From Betaproteobacteria bacterium (GTDB lineage: Bacteria; Pseudomonadota; Gammaproteobacteria; Burkholderiales; Rhodocyclaceae): a DNA stretch of 64,000 bases. Below are positions 27,704 to 36,354 of the stretch, in pieces. Every line of letters starts with the position of its first letter. The first letter of the stretch is position 1. The notes under the pieces were generated by a model that was not told the origin of the DNA, ran no database searches, and saw nothing but the letters and a program-made list of their open reading frames with translations. Location: contig JADJBM010000008.1 of assembly GCA_016703785.1 (NCBI GenBank), positions 186,001-250,000 of the forward strand, written 5' to 3'. The position numbers and the translations under genes were made by a program.

Positions 27704-29084
27704 GCTGATCGCCGCCGGAAAAGAGATACATCGCTGCCAGACATCCCGTCACGGTCGCCAACTGCCTCGATTTCCCCCACGCCGCGATGACCGGCTCGAA
27801 GCGGCGCTCGCGCATCGACATATGCCACGCGACGGTGAATATCATCGCAGCGATCGCCGCCAGGCCCGGCAAGTCGAGCATGGGCGGCAGGCCGCTGCGG
27901 AAGAGGCCGGCGAGGATGCCCAGCGCCGTATCGGCGTCCGGCGCGCGGAAGGGAATCCAGGTCAGGGTGACGACGACGAAGGTGAGCACCTGCCGGAGGC
28001 GCTGTCTTCCCTCATCAGGCGCAACGGCGCCATTTCGCTGCAGCAGCCGCTCCGCCCAAAGGTAGAACCCGTGCAAGCCGCCCCAGAGGACGAACATCCA
28101 CGATGCGCCATGCCAGAGACCGCCGATCAGCATGGTCAGCATCAGGCTGCGGCCGGCCCGCCAGGCGCCGCCGCGATTGCCGCCGAGGGGAATGTAGAGA
28201 TAGTCGCGCAGCCAGGTGGACAGCGAGATATGCCAGCGACGCCAGAAATCCGAGAAGCCGACGGCCGCATAGGGATGGCGGAAATTGTCCGGGAAGGCAT
28301 AGCCGAAGCACAGGGCGAGGCCAATGGCGCACAGCGAGTAGCCGTTGAAGTCGTAGTAGATCTGCCCGGAGAAGGCCAGCGCCGCCGCCCAGGTGTCGGC
28401 CGCGCCGAACTTGCCCGGCGCGGCAAACACCTCGTCCACCACGGGCGCGAAGAGGGCATCGGCCATGACCACCTTGCAGAACAGCCCGAAGCAGAACAGC
28501 GCGAGGCCCCAGCCGACTTCGTTGAGGGTCGGCCGCCTGGGCGCAGCAATCTGCGGCAGGAGGTTGCGGGCCCTCAATATCGGTCCTGCGACGAGATGCG
28601 GGAAGAAGCTGACGAAGAGGGCGTAGTCGGAAAACTTCGAGTCGGCGCGCATCTCCCCCCTGTACACGTCGATCGTGTAGGAGAGCGAGGCGAAAGTGTA
28701 GAAGGATATGCCAATCGGCAGGACGATGCCGGCGTCGACCGGCTGCCAGGCGATGCCGGCCGAGGCCAGCAGGACGGCGAAATTGTCGAGCAGGAAGCTG
28801 CCGTACTTGAAGTAGCCCAGCAAGCCGAGGTTGCCGGCGAGGCTCGCCACCAGGAGCCACCGCCGCCTGCGCGGATCGGCGCTGCGGCCGATCAGCCGCG
28901 CCAGCCACCAGTCGAGGAAGGTGGACGCCAGCAGCAGGAACACATAGGGCGGGCTCCAGGCGCCGTAGAAAACGTAGCTGGCGATCAGCAGCAGCCACTT
29001 CCGGGCCGCCCAGCCCGGCAGCAGCCAATAGAGGCCGAAGACGACGGCGAAGAAGATCAGGAAGGTGAAGGAATTGAAGACCAC
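27678..29084 (-). CDS. MBOAT family membrane-bound O-acyltransferase (AlgI-like)
   Basis: 468 residues with about eleven membrane helices. Signature regions are VFNSFTFLIFFAVVFGLYWL, VLPIGISFYTFASLSYTIDV, FFPHLVAGPILRARNLLPQI, FSDFWRRWHISLSTWLRDYL and the catalytic histidine in GGLWHGASWMFVLWGGLHG. This family moves acyl groups across the inner membrane to exopolysaccharide or cell-wall sugars. The adjacent SGNH-like gene probably completes transfer. Confidence 0.92.
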   Translation of the reverse strand: MVFNSFTFLIFFAVVFGLYWLLPGWAARKWLLLIASYVFYGAWSPPYVFLLLASTFLDWWLARLIGRSADPRRRRWLLVASLAGNLGLLGYFKYGSFLLDNFAVLLASAGIAWQPVDAGIVLPIGISFYTFASLSYTIDVYRGEMRADSKFSDYALFVSFFPHLVAGPILRARNLLPQIAAPRRPTLNEVGWGLALFCFGLFCKVVMADALFAPVVDEVFAAPGKFGAADTWAAALAFSGQIYYDFNGYSLCAIGLALCFGYAFPDNFRHPYAAVGFSDFWRRWHISLSTWLRDYLYIPLGGNRGGAWRAGRSLMLTMLIGGLWHGASWMFVLWGGLHGFYLWAERLLQRNGAVAPDEGRQRLRQVLTFVVVTLTWIPFRAPDADTALGILAGLFRSGLPPMLDLPGLAAIAAMIFTVAWHMSMRERRFEPVIAAWGKSRQLATVTGCLAAMYLFSGGDQRAFIYFQF

Positions 29085-29119
29085 GACAGGAGCGCTCTGC
29101 GAGAATTAGTGCTCCGCGC

Positions 29120-30031
29120 TCAAGCGCCCGCTTCCAGCCAGCGCCTCGTCCGCGCGATACCATCCTCGAGGCTCACCACAGGTGCCCAGTCCGCCGCACG
29201 ACGGATCCTGTCGATGTCGAGGACGATGCGCGTGACGTCGCCTTCGCGCGCCGGCTGCGCATCGATGCGGACCGTGCGCGCCGTCTCAGCTTCGACCAGG
29301 GCGATCAGTTCACGCAGCGAGGTCCCCGCCCCGCAGCCGAGATTGAAGACGCCAGCCGCCTGCGGGCGCGCGATCAGTCGCAGCACCGCATCGGCAAAGT
29401 CGTCGATGAAGAGGTAGTCGCGCACCTGCAGGCCGTCGCCCCAGAGCTGGAACGGCCGGTCTTCGCTGGCGCAGATGAGCAGGTGTCGGATCACGCCGAA
29501 GCCGCTCTTGAGTACCTGCCCCGGACCGTAGATGTTCGATGGCCGCAGGACGATCGTGCGCTCCGGCCGGTGCGAGCGCAGGAACAGCTCGGCGGCAGCC
29601 TTGCCGGCGCCGTGGCAGGAGCGCGGCTGCAGCGGCGCATCTTCCGCCACCGGAAGTTTTTCCGGATCGCCATACACCGTGCCGCCGGAAGACAGGAACA
29701 ACAGGCGCGTTTCAGGATACGCATGCAATGCATCGAGAAAAGCCAGGAAGGGCAGCAGGCCGGCCTCGCCTTCCAGCGCCGGCCGCCCGGCGCTGGAGCC
29801 GGGCGTGGTGCCCCAGGCGGCATGCACCACCGTGTCATGTCCGGCGAGCAGGCGTCGCACCAGCATGGTGTCTTCCTGGCGGCCATTCACCGCTGCGATC
29901 CCGACCGGCCAGGATGCATCCTCCGCGCGCGTCGACAGCACAGTGACGCGCCGGCCTGCGCCGGCCAGCTTCAGGGCCAGGGCGCGGCCGAGAAAACCGC
30001 CGCCGACGATCAGGGCGCCCGCTTCATTCAC
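29120..30031 (-). CDS. NAD-dependent epimerase/dehydratase, catalytic Tyr replaced by His
   Basis: 303 residues, extended SDR fold. The NAD-binding loop is GGGFLGRALALKLAG; the strand-beta5 segment is LFLSSGGTVYGDPEKLP. The catalytic Y-x-x-x-K position reads SCHGAGKAAAE, so the usual tyrosine (SxYGxxK) is histidine while the lysine is kept. Substrate-side motifs IVLRPSNIYGPGQ and RDYLFIDDFADAV are normal for sugar epimerases. The change predicts loss of ordinary epimerase chemistry or a divergent activity, unless it is a sequence error. It overlaps the GT4 gene by four bases. Confidence 0.8.
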   Translation of the reverse strand: MNEAGALIVGGGFLGRALALKLAGAGRRVTVLSTRAEDASWPVGIAAVNGRQEDTMLVRRLLAGHDTVVHAAWGTTPGSSAGRPALEGEAGLLPFLAFLDALHAYPETRLLFLSSGGTVYGDPEKLPVAEDAPLQPRSCHGAGKAAAELFLRSHRPERTIVLRPSNIYGPGQVLKSGFGVIRHLLICASEDRPFQLWGDGLQVRDYLFIDDFADAVLRLIARPQAAGVFNLGCGAGTSLRELIALVEAETARTVRIDAQPAREGDVTRIVLDIDRIRRAADWAPVVSLEDGIARTRRWLEAGA

Positions 30032-31125
30032 GATGCATACACCTCACGATAAGCCGCGCGGTAGCGCGCGGCGGCATCCTGCCAGTCGCCGATCTCGCGG
30101 CGTGCCTTGTCGCGCGCGGCCTCGCCGGCGCGGCGGTTGCGCTCAACATCGGACAAATCGTCGAGGGCTGCCGACAAGGCGTCTCGTGACTCAGTCAGCC
30201 AGCCGTTCTCGCCGTTCGCCACGAGATCGCGGTGTGCGGGCAGATCCGTCGCGATCAGCGGCAGGCCAGATGCCATCGCCTCGATCATGACTTGAGGACG
30301 CCCTTCGTCATGCCGACTCAGCGTGATGAGGCCGGCGGCCTGCGGGAACCAGTCTTTGCGCAACGCCTCAGGGTGGGTCGCGCCACGGTAGTCCACCCAT
30401 GCCGGCAGCGACAGGTCTTCCTGCATCGGGCCCAGCAGGACCAGCGGCCGGCGCGCATCGAAGAGCCCCTCTCCCCAGCGGAACAGCTCGCCGATCTTCG
30501 CCTGCGTCACGCGTGTCACGGCGAGCCACGGAGCGCTGCCCCACGCCGGCCGTCTCTCGACCGCATACCATTCCCGGGCAACCCCAAAGGGCAGAGGACG
30601 CACGTCCGCGACACCGCCGAACAGGGCTTCCAGGCGTGGCACCATCCACGGCGCGTTCGGCGCCAGCAGCGCACGCCGTCCTGCAAGGGCTGACTTTGCC
30701 AGCGCCGCCATGCCGGGCAGCCGGAGCATGCCGTAGTCGCTGCCGAGCACGCCGATCACCGCTGGATGCCGCGTGCCAATCAGCGGCAAGGCATTCTGCA
30801 GCCAGTTCACGTGCATCACGTCCGCCGGCTCGCGGCGGTAAAACCGACATAGCCGCCGCAACAGGCCGACAGCCGAAGATAGGGCGGGCAGCGGGCCGGC
30901 GCGCAAGCGGCTGGCAATGCCGCCCGACTCGGCCAGCCTGTCGAGCCAGGCCTGTTCTTCACGGCTGGCCACCGAGGAAACTCCATCTGGCAGAGGGCCC
31001 GGCGGCGCCCACAGGCCGACGCTGACATCCTCGCCCGGCAGGGCGGCCGCCATGTCGGCAATGAAGCGGCCGCGCCAGTCGTCCGCGCTGCGCGGATAGG
31101 AAGTACTCACGACCAACACTCGCAT
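30028..31125 (-). CDS. Family 4 glycosyltransferase
   Basis: 365 residues, GT-B fold. Landmarks are MRVLVVSTSYPRSADDWRG at the N-terminus, VMHVNWLQNALPLIG, GSDYGMLRLPGMAALAKSAL, and the donor-binding end LSRHDEGRPQVMIEAMASGL followed by GLPLIATDLPAHRDLV and NGENGWL. It is probably part of the minus-strand glycan operon, separated by eight bases from the GT2 upstream of it. Donor unknown. Confidence 0.82.
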   Translation of the reverse strand: MRVLVVSTSYPRSADDWRGRFIADMAAALPGEDVSVGLWAPPGPLPDGVSSVASREEQAWLDRLAESGGIASRLRAGPLPALSSAVGLLRRLCRFYRREPADVMHVNWLQNALPLIGTRHPAVIGVLGSDYGMLRLPGMAALAKSALAGRRALLAPNAPWMVPRLEALFGGVADVRPLPFGVAREWYAVERRPAWGSAPWLAVTRVTQAKIGELFRWGEGLFDARRPLVLLGPMQEDLSLPAWVDYRGATHPEALRKDWFPQAAGLITLSRHDEGRPQVMIEAMASGLPLIATDLPAHRDLVANGENGWLTESRDALSAALDDLSDVERNRRAGEAARDKARREIGDWQDAAARYRAAYREVYAS

Positions 31126-31133
31126 GACGAGTC

Positions 31134-32024
31134 TCAGACCGCAGGATCGCGCGGATCGGCGGAATCCGAGTCCTTGTACAGGAGCGCGGAGATCTGTTCC
31201 GCGACGATTCCGATGAGGAATACCAGGACGGCCGTCGTCAGCAGCAGGGCGCTCATATTGGTGAAGCGGTGCGTGGTGGCATACGTGTAGAAGTAGTAGC
31301 CGAGGCCGGTGGCGAAGAATGTGCCCGCCACCGGCAGGAACAGCTTCAGCGGCGAGTAGAGGGTGCCGATCTTGATGATGATCAGTATGAATCGCACGCC
31401 GTCGCGCAGTGGGCGGATATGGCTGCGGCCGATCCTCGGCGGCATGCTGACGGGAACGTAGGCAACCCCGAAGCCGGCACGGAAGAAACTCATCGTGCAG
31501 GTGGTCGGGTAGGAAAAACTGTTGGGCAGCAGATAAAGGAAGCGACGGAAGCGCTCCGCGCGCACGGCGCGAAAACCCGAGGTCAGATCCTCGACTCGAT
31601 GATTCACCATCCAGCTCGCCAGCCAGTTGAAAACAGTATTGGCGATCCCCCGGTGCGTGCCGGCATGGTCCTTCATGCCGCGCGCGCCGATCGCCATGTC
31701 GTAGCCTTCCTCGAGCTTTTCCAGCAGGCGCGGGATATCCTCCGGGCGGTGCTGGCCGTCGGCATCCATGAACACCAGAATGTCGCCGTGTGCGGCGCGC
31801 GCACCGGTCTTCACCGCGGCGCCGTTGCCCTTGGAATAGGGGTGCGAAATGACGCGCGCGCCCAGTCCGGCGGCGATCGCGGCCGTCTCGTCGGTCGAAC
31901 CGTCGTCCACGACGATGATTTCGCAGTCGGGCAGTGCGGCCCTCACGCCGCGTAGGCAGTCGGGCAGTGCCCGGGCTTCGTTACGGGCCGGCAAGACGAC
32001 GGACACACGGTAATCGGATTTCAT
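31134..32024 (-). CDS. Polyprenyl-phosphate glycosyltransferase (DPM1/DPG-like GT2) with C-terminal helices
   Basis: 296 residues. The GT-A domain shows VSVVLPARNEARALPDCLRG, IIVVDDGSTDET, KGNGAAVKTGARAAHGDILV and the DxD as FMDADGQHRPEDI. Two C-terminal membrane helices (about 225-280) fit enzymes that load sugars onto undecaprenyl phosphate at the membrane. The next gene downstream on the transcript side is a GT4, and six bases upstream lies the TMTC-like GT-C gene, which would need a lipid-linked sugar donor of the kind this enzyme could make (inference). Confidence 0.82.
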   Translation of the reverse strand: MKSDYRVSVVLPARNEARALPDCLRGVRAALPDCEIIVVDDGSTDETAAIAAGLGARVISHPYSKGNGAAVKTGARAAHGDILVFMDADGQHRPEDIPRLLEKLEEGYDMAIGARGMKDHAGTHRGIANTVFNWLASWMVNHRVEDLTSGFRAVRAERFRRFLYLLPNSFSYPTTCTMSFFRAGFGVAYVPVSMPPRIGRSHIRPLRDGVRFILIIIKIGTLYSPLKLFLPVAGTFFATGLGYYFYTYATTHRFTNMSALLLTTAVLVFLIGIVAEQISALLYKDSDSADPRDPAV

Positions 32025-32030
32025 ATGGCC

Positions 32031-33986
32031 TTATTTTGCGATACAGGCAGTCGAAGCATTCGGGTGCTCCAGGCAGGCTCGAATCTGTAAGTACGTTTCC
32101 CGCTCCGGACGGTTGAGTTTCGCTGTCGACAATTCTGCCAGCATGGCACCCGCCTCGTCATGCCGGCCCAGCAGAAGGACCAATTGCGCGCGCTTCAGCC
32201 GGTTACTGGAATTATACGGGGCGATGGCCAGCGCCTGGTCAAGCACGGTGAGCGCCGCGGCAGGGTCGCGCGCGCCCAGCGCAAGGTAATCGGCCAGCCA
32301 TGAGTGCAGAATTGCGCGAACGCCCGGCGTCACGGTCGGGTTGGCACGCGCCGCGGCAAAAAGCGCTGCGATGTCTGCCCGCTCGAGGCAGAGCGCGCCG
32401 GCTATGGCCATCTCCTTCAGTGTGAACATCATCGATTGGTCACCGGGCCCGAATGGCGTCTCGCGCAGGCGACGACTCAGCGCTTCCCGCCACGCCGTGT
32501 CCACCGGTTTTCCGGCGCGGCAGTTCAGGTGGATCAGCCCCAGCCAGCCCAGCTTGAATGTGGGGTCGGATTCGCCGGCCCGCTCGAAATGCGTACGCGC
32601 GAAGAAATACGCCGGCGACTCCGCATCGGCCGACTGGTCGAGCATGGTCACTGCCCGTCCCGCTTCGTAGTGGGTACGCGCCGACTCTGGATGATGCTGG
32701 GATTCGATCTGGGTGCGACGGACCTCTTCACCGAACTGATGCGCCCGCAAGCCCGTAACGAGGGCGCTGTATCCCAGGGCGGCGACGGCCAATGCGACGC
32801 CGAACGTCCTGCGCGGCCCTGCACGGCCCAGGGCTTCCAGCAGGGCCCAGGCCCCAACCAGGAGAACCCCGAACAACGGCACGTAGTTCCTGTGCTCGTG
32901 GGCAATTTCCAGCGGCAGGACAGTGGACTCGAGCAGGTGGCCGATCAGGAACCAGGCGATGCCGAACGCGAGCAGCGGTGCACGCGTCCGGGTGTGCCAT
33001 GCCAGCCAGGCAAGGCCGGCCAACCCTGCCCATGCAATCAGAGTCGTCCATGGGTCTAGCAGGCCGACGGACAAGGCGATGTCGTCGTGGTGGAGGCTGA
33101 ACGCCTCCAGGCGCGGGAACAAGGCCAGACCAAGATAGAACCAGAGCACACGTCCCTCGGTCAGCAGGCGCTCCGCCGGCGAAAAGAGGCGGAAATCGTA
33201 GCCGGCCCACAGCCACTGCCCTACCGGCAGTGCGGCGTATATCGCACCCGCAACGAAAGTCAGTCCCGCCAGGACGGCGAGCAGGCGAGCAAAGCGGTCG
33301 AGCCGGCCCGTGGTCTTCCGCCGCAGGATCAGCTCCCAGGCCAGCGCGAAGAGCGGAAACAGTGCGCCGGTCTCCTTGCTGAGAAAGGACAGCGGCCATA
33401 GCAGACCCCAGGCGATCGCCACCTGCGCTGCGCCGGCCGCCCCGCCGCCTTCGCGTCCGCGCACATGCAGCAACAGCGCAGCGAAGAGGAACAGGGCCGA
33501 CAAGCCGGTCATGCGCTGCACGGCGTAGAGCACCGTCGTCAGCTGAAGGGGATGCAGCAGCCACAAGGCGGCCAGGATAGCGGCGGCGGCCAGCAGCCGG
33601 CCGCGCGGTGCCTCCGGCGTGCCTGCTGCCAGCAGGCGCAGGCCGAGGAAGAAAACCAGGATGGCGGCGAAGGCATGGATGATCAGATTGGTCGCCTTGA
33701 AGGCGAAGGGATCGAAGCCGCCGCTGAAGTAATGGTTGAGCGCGAAGCTCAGTTGCGCGACCGGACGCCCTGATGGACCGGAGAGGCCACTGGCAAGCAC
33801 TTCATGTAGCGCCGGCAGGGACAGCTCGCCAAGCCGAAGCGCTTCGACTTGCAGTATGTTCGGGTCATCGTCGAAAAAGAAGCTTCCTTCCAGGCCGGGC
33901 CAATAGATCGCCGATGTCAGCACCAGAGCCATCAGAACGCCCGCAATGGCCAGGCGGGAGCAGCGCGGTAAACGGACGCCGGTCAT
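32031..33986 (-). CDS. TMTC-like GT-C membrane protein, candidate pilin/protein O-glycosyltransferase
   Basis: 651 residues. The N-terminal ~430 residues contain about ten membrane helices. The first periplasmic loop has the acidic motif FFFDDDPNI, followed by GRPVAQLSFALNHYFSGG and LWLLHPLQLTTVLYAVQRMT, features of TMTC/PMT-like GT-C enzymes. HEHRNYVPLFGVLLVGAWAL is also typical. The C-terminal ~230 residues are soluble and TPR-like. The gene begins 110 bp after the pilin stop on the same strand, behind a terminator hairpin. Pilin glycosylation is inferred from this position; O-antigen ligation or polymerisation are alternatives. Confidence 0.62.
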   Translation of the reverse strand: MTGVRLPRCSRLAIAGVLMALVLTSAIYWPGLEGSFFFDDDPNILQVEALRLGELSLPALHEVLASGLSGPSGRPVAQLSFALNHYFSGGFDPFAFKATNLIIHAFAAILVFFLGLRLLAAGTPEAPRGRLLAAAAILAALWLLHPLQLTTVLYAVQRMTGLSALFLFAALLLHVRGREGGGAAGAAQVAIAWGLLWPLSFLSKETGALFPLFALAWELILRRKTTGRLDRFARLLAVLAGLTFVAGAIYAALPVGQWLWAGYDFRLFSPAERLLTEGRVLWFYLGLALFPRLEAFSLHHDDIALSVGLLDPWTTLIAWAGLAGLAWLAWHTRTRAPLLAFGIAWFLIGHLLESTVLPLEIAHEHRNYVPLFGVLLVGAWALLEALGRAGPRRTFGVALAVAALGYSALVTGLRAHQFGEEVRRTQIESQHHPESARTHYEAGRAVTMLDQSADAESPAYFFARTHFERAGESDPTFKLGWLGLIHLNCRAGKPVDTAWREALSRRLRETPFGPGDQSMMFTLKEMAIAGALCLERADIAALFAAARANPTVTPGVRAILHSWLADYLALGARDPAAALTVLDQALAIAPYNSSNRLKRAQLVLLLGRHDEAGAMLAELSTAKLNRPERETYLQIRACLEHPNASTACIAK

Positions 33987-34043
33987 CCTGGAAAGGAATC
34001 AAGCCCTTGCCACACTGGTAAAGGTGATTTCTGAAAGTGGAAT

Positions 34044-34078
34044 GAAAAAAGGCGCCCCATCTGCATGGGGCGCCTTTT
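34044..34078 (-). terminator. Intrinsic terminator of the pilin gene
   Basis: A perfect ten-base stem (34051-34060 with 34065-34074) closes a CTGC loop. On the minus strand it is followed by six T's (the A-run at 34045-34050). It lies 19 bases after the pilin stop. The plus-strand side also ends in TTTT, so it could act in both directions. Confidence 0.88.
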
Positions 34079-34096
34079 AGTCAGACAGCCGCGTGA

Positions 34097-34507
34097 TTAC
34101 TTGCAGCTCGACGGACGGTACTTGGCCGGGATCGTGCCCGCACAAGACCAGTTCAGCACGCCGCCGCCAGCATCGGACGGAGTCATCGTGACGGTGCCCG
34201 TTGCATCGGCAGCGCCAAGGTTGCGCGAAGTTGCCGTAACGGTCGTCCCGTCCCAGGTCAGCGAAGCCACATACTGGGAGGTCTGGCTAGTGACCGAAAC
34301 CGATGCCGTGCTGGGCATGCGGCCGTAGGTCTGGAAGAACTCGGCAACCGGCACCTTGGCGGAAGAAGCCGCCAGCATCACCTCGGACACTTTTGCGCGT
34401 ACGGTGTAATCCTGATAAGCCGGCAAGGCAACGGCGGCCAGAATGCCGATGATCGCAACAACGATCATCAGTTCGATCAGGGTAAAGCCTTTTTGAATCG
34501 TCTTCAT
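34097..34507 (-). CDS. pilA: Type IVa major pilin (PilA/PilE-like)
   Basis: 136-residue prepilin. A short basic leader MKTIQKG is cleaved before Phe (G|FTLIELMIVVAIIGILAAVA), with the conserved Glu at mature position 5. The N-terminal helix continues as ALPAYQDYTVRAKVSEVMLA. The C-terminus has the two cysteines of the D-region loop (SWSCAGTIPAKYRPSSCK). It has an AAGGAG ribosome site (34511-34520 region), a sigma-54 promoter upstream and a strong terminator downstream, as expected for a highly expressed monocistronic pilin. The Ser/Thr-rich middle (residues ~65-105) offers O-glycosylation sites. Confidence 0.95.
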   Translation of the reverse strand: MKTIQKGFTLIELMIVVAIIGILAAVALPAYQDYTVRAKVSEVMLAASSAKVPVAEFFQTYGRMPSTASVSVTSQTSQYVASLTWDGTTVTATSRNLGAADATGTVTMTPSDAGGGVLNWSCAGTIPAKYRPSSCK

Positions 34508-34579
34508 ATGGATCTCCTTTTACAGTTGGGAAAAATGGCCGGAAGTGAATATCGGCTTCCGAGGCGCACACTTGAGATT

Positions 34580-34596
34580 ATGCAACAGTCGTGCCA
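34580..34596 (-). promoter_or_regulatory. Sigma-54 promoter for the pilin gene
   Basis: On the minus strand the sequence reads TGGCAC-GACTG-TTGCAT, an exact match to the -24/-12 consensus TGGCAC-N5-TTGCW. It is about 75 bp upstream of the pilin ATG. Sigma-54 control by PilSR is established for pilA in several proteobacteria; no pilSR genes are in this window. Confidence 0.88.
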
Positions 34597-34689
34597 GCCA
34601 GTGATGCATCTAACAGACTGATTTCTATTGAATGAATTATTCCACTTCTACTAACCCCTTTGGCTAAAGGCATGATGTGACGTTTTTCG

Positions 34690-36354
34690 TCACCCATGTT
34701 GCTTTGCAGTGCTGGAAGCCGCAAAACCCGGTATCTTCGACTCATCCACCTCATCGACCTGCTCCGGGTCGAGAAATTGCCCGGCGTACTTGAGATACAC
34801 CTTCTGCCGCACGAAAACGTCAAAGAGGTCCGGGTCGATGTGGCCGTTGAGCTTGAACTTGCCGAGGATATCCAGCGACTCCGACAGCGTCTTGCCGCGC
34901 TTATAGGGGCGATCGCGGGCGGTGAGTGCCTCGAAGATGTCGGCGATGCCCATGACGCGCGCCTGCACGCTCATCTGCTCGCGGCTGAGCCCCTTCGGGT
35001 AGCCCTTGCCGTCCATGCGCTCGTGGTGGCCGCCGGCGTACTCCGGGACGTTCTTCAGGTGCTTCGGCCAGGGCAGCTGCTCGAGCATCTTGATGGTGGC
35101 GACGATGTGATAGTTGATGGTCTCCCGTTCGGATTGCGTCAGCGTGCCGGCGCGGATGCTGAGGTTTTCCAGTTCGTCCTCGGAGAGGAAATTGACCGCC
35201 TTGCCGCCTACGTCGATCCAGCGATAGCCGGTGCCGATGCGCTTGACGCGCTCCTGGTCCTCCGGCGTCATCAGTTCGGAGCCGATGTTGGCCTGGCGCA
35301 GGAACGTGCGATCCGACTCGATCTGCTGCAGGTGGCGCCCGAGATCCTCCTCGAGGACGGCTTCGGCCCGCGCATCCCGCCCGTCACGCAGGGCCAGCTT
35401 GGCTTTCAGCATGGCGATCTGCGCGTCGCGCTTGAGCACCTCGAAGCGCGTGTCGACAAGGTGGATGCGATCGTAGAGGGTCTGCAGCTTGGTCGACTTG
35501 TCCACGACATGTACGGGCGTGGTCACCTTGCCGCAGTCGTGCAGCAGGCCGGCGATCTTCAGCTCGTAGCGGTCCTTGTCGGTCATGCTGAAGTCGGCCA
35601 GCGGCCCGGCCCGGGTTTCGTTCACCGCCTCGGCCAGCATCATGGTCAGCACCGGCACGCGCTCGCAGTGCCCGCCCGTGTAGGGCGACTTCTCGTCGAT
35701 CGCCACGTTGATGAGCTGGATGAACGACTCGAACAGCTTTTCCAGTTGCGAGATGAGCTGGCGGTTGGTGAGCGCGACGGCCGCCTGAGAGGCAAGCGAT
35801 TCGGCCAGCCGCTGGTCGGCCGCCGAAAAAGGCACGACATGCTTCGCGCCCGGCTCGATCGAGTTGATCAGCTGCAGCACGCCGATGACCGCGTTCTCGT
35901 GGTTCTTCATCGGCACGGTGAGGAAGGACTGCGAACGGTAGCCGGTGCGCTCGTCGAACTTGCGCGTGCCGGAGAAATCGAATCCCTCCGCCTTGTAGGC
36001 ATCTGCGATGTTGACGGTTTCCTGGTGGATGGCGGCGTAAGCCGCCACCATCGAGTTGTTCTCCTCGCCGGCCTCGGTGCGCAACGGCAGGGGCGGGAAG
36101 GGAATGGGGTTGCCCGAAGTGCCGCCCATGGCGATGGCGAGGCTGTCGTTGCGCACGATCTCGAAGCGCAGGCTGAGACCGTCCTCCGTCACGCGGTAGA
36201 GCGTGCCGCCGTCGGCATGGGTGATGGCCTTGGCGGCCAGCAGGATGTTCTCGAGCAGCTTGTCGATATCGCGCTCGCGCGAGAGGGCGGCGCCGATCTC
36301 GTTGAGCTGCTCGAAACGCCGGAAGAGGTCTTCGACGGTATCCACGGCGCTCAC
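34690..36354 (-). CDS. GAF-HD-GYP domain protein (c-di-GMP phosphodiesterase-like)
   Basis: 554 residues from GTG 36354, which overlaps the upstream stop (GTGA). Residues ~15-190 form a GAF domain (LLLAAKAITHADGGTLYRV, IGVLQLINSIEPG). The catalytic region has the HD motif LLHDCGKVTTP and the GYP motif HHERMDGKGYPKGLS, with AGGH before it. The two are about 170 residues apart, roughly 110 more than in canonical HD-GYP proteins such as RpfG; the insert is charged and helical. HD-GYP enzymes hydrolyse c-di-GMP. The gene is the last of the signalling operon, next to the pilin. Confidence 0.85.
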   Translation of the reverse strand: MSAVDTVEDLFRRFEQLNEIGAALSRERDIDKLLENILLAAKAITHADGGTLYRVTEDGLSLRFEIVRNDSLAIAMGGTSGNPIPFPPLPLRTEAGEENNSMVAAYAAIHQETVNIADAYKAEGFDFSGTRKFDERTGYRSQSFLTVPMKNHENAVIGVLQLINSIEPGAKHVVPFSAADQRLAESLASQAAVALTNRQLISQLEKLFESFIQLINVAIDEKSPYTGGHCERVPVLTMMLAEAVNETRAGPLADFSMTDKDRYELKIAGLLHDCGKVTTPVHVVDKSTKLQTLYDRIHLVDTRFEVLKRDAQIAMLKAKLALRDGRDARAEAVLEEDLGRHLQQIESDRTFLRQANIGSELMTPEDQERVKRIGTGYRWIDVGGKAVNFLSEDELENLSIRAGTLTQSERETINYHIVATIKMLEQLPWPKHLKNVPEYAGGHHERMDGKGYPKGLSREQMSVQARVMGIADIFEALTARDRPYKRGKTLSESLDILGKFKLNGHIDPDLFDVFVRQKVYLKYAGQFLDPEQVDEVDESKIPGFAASSTAKQHG

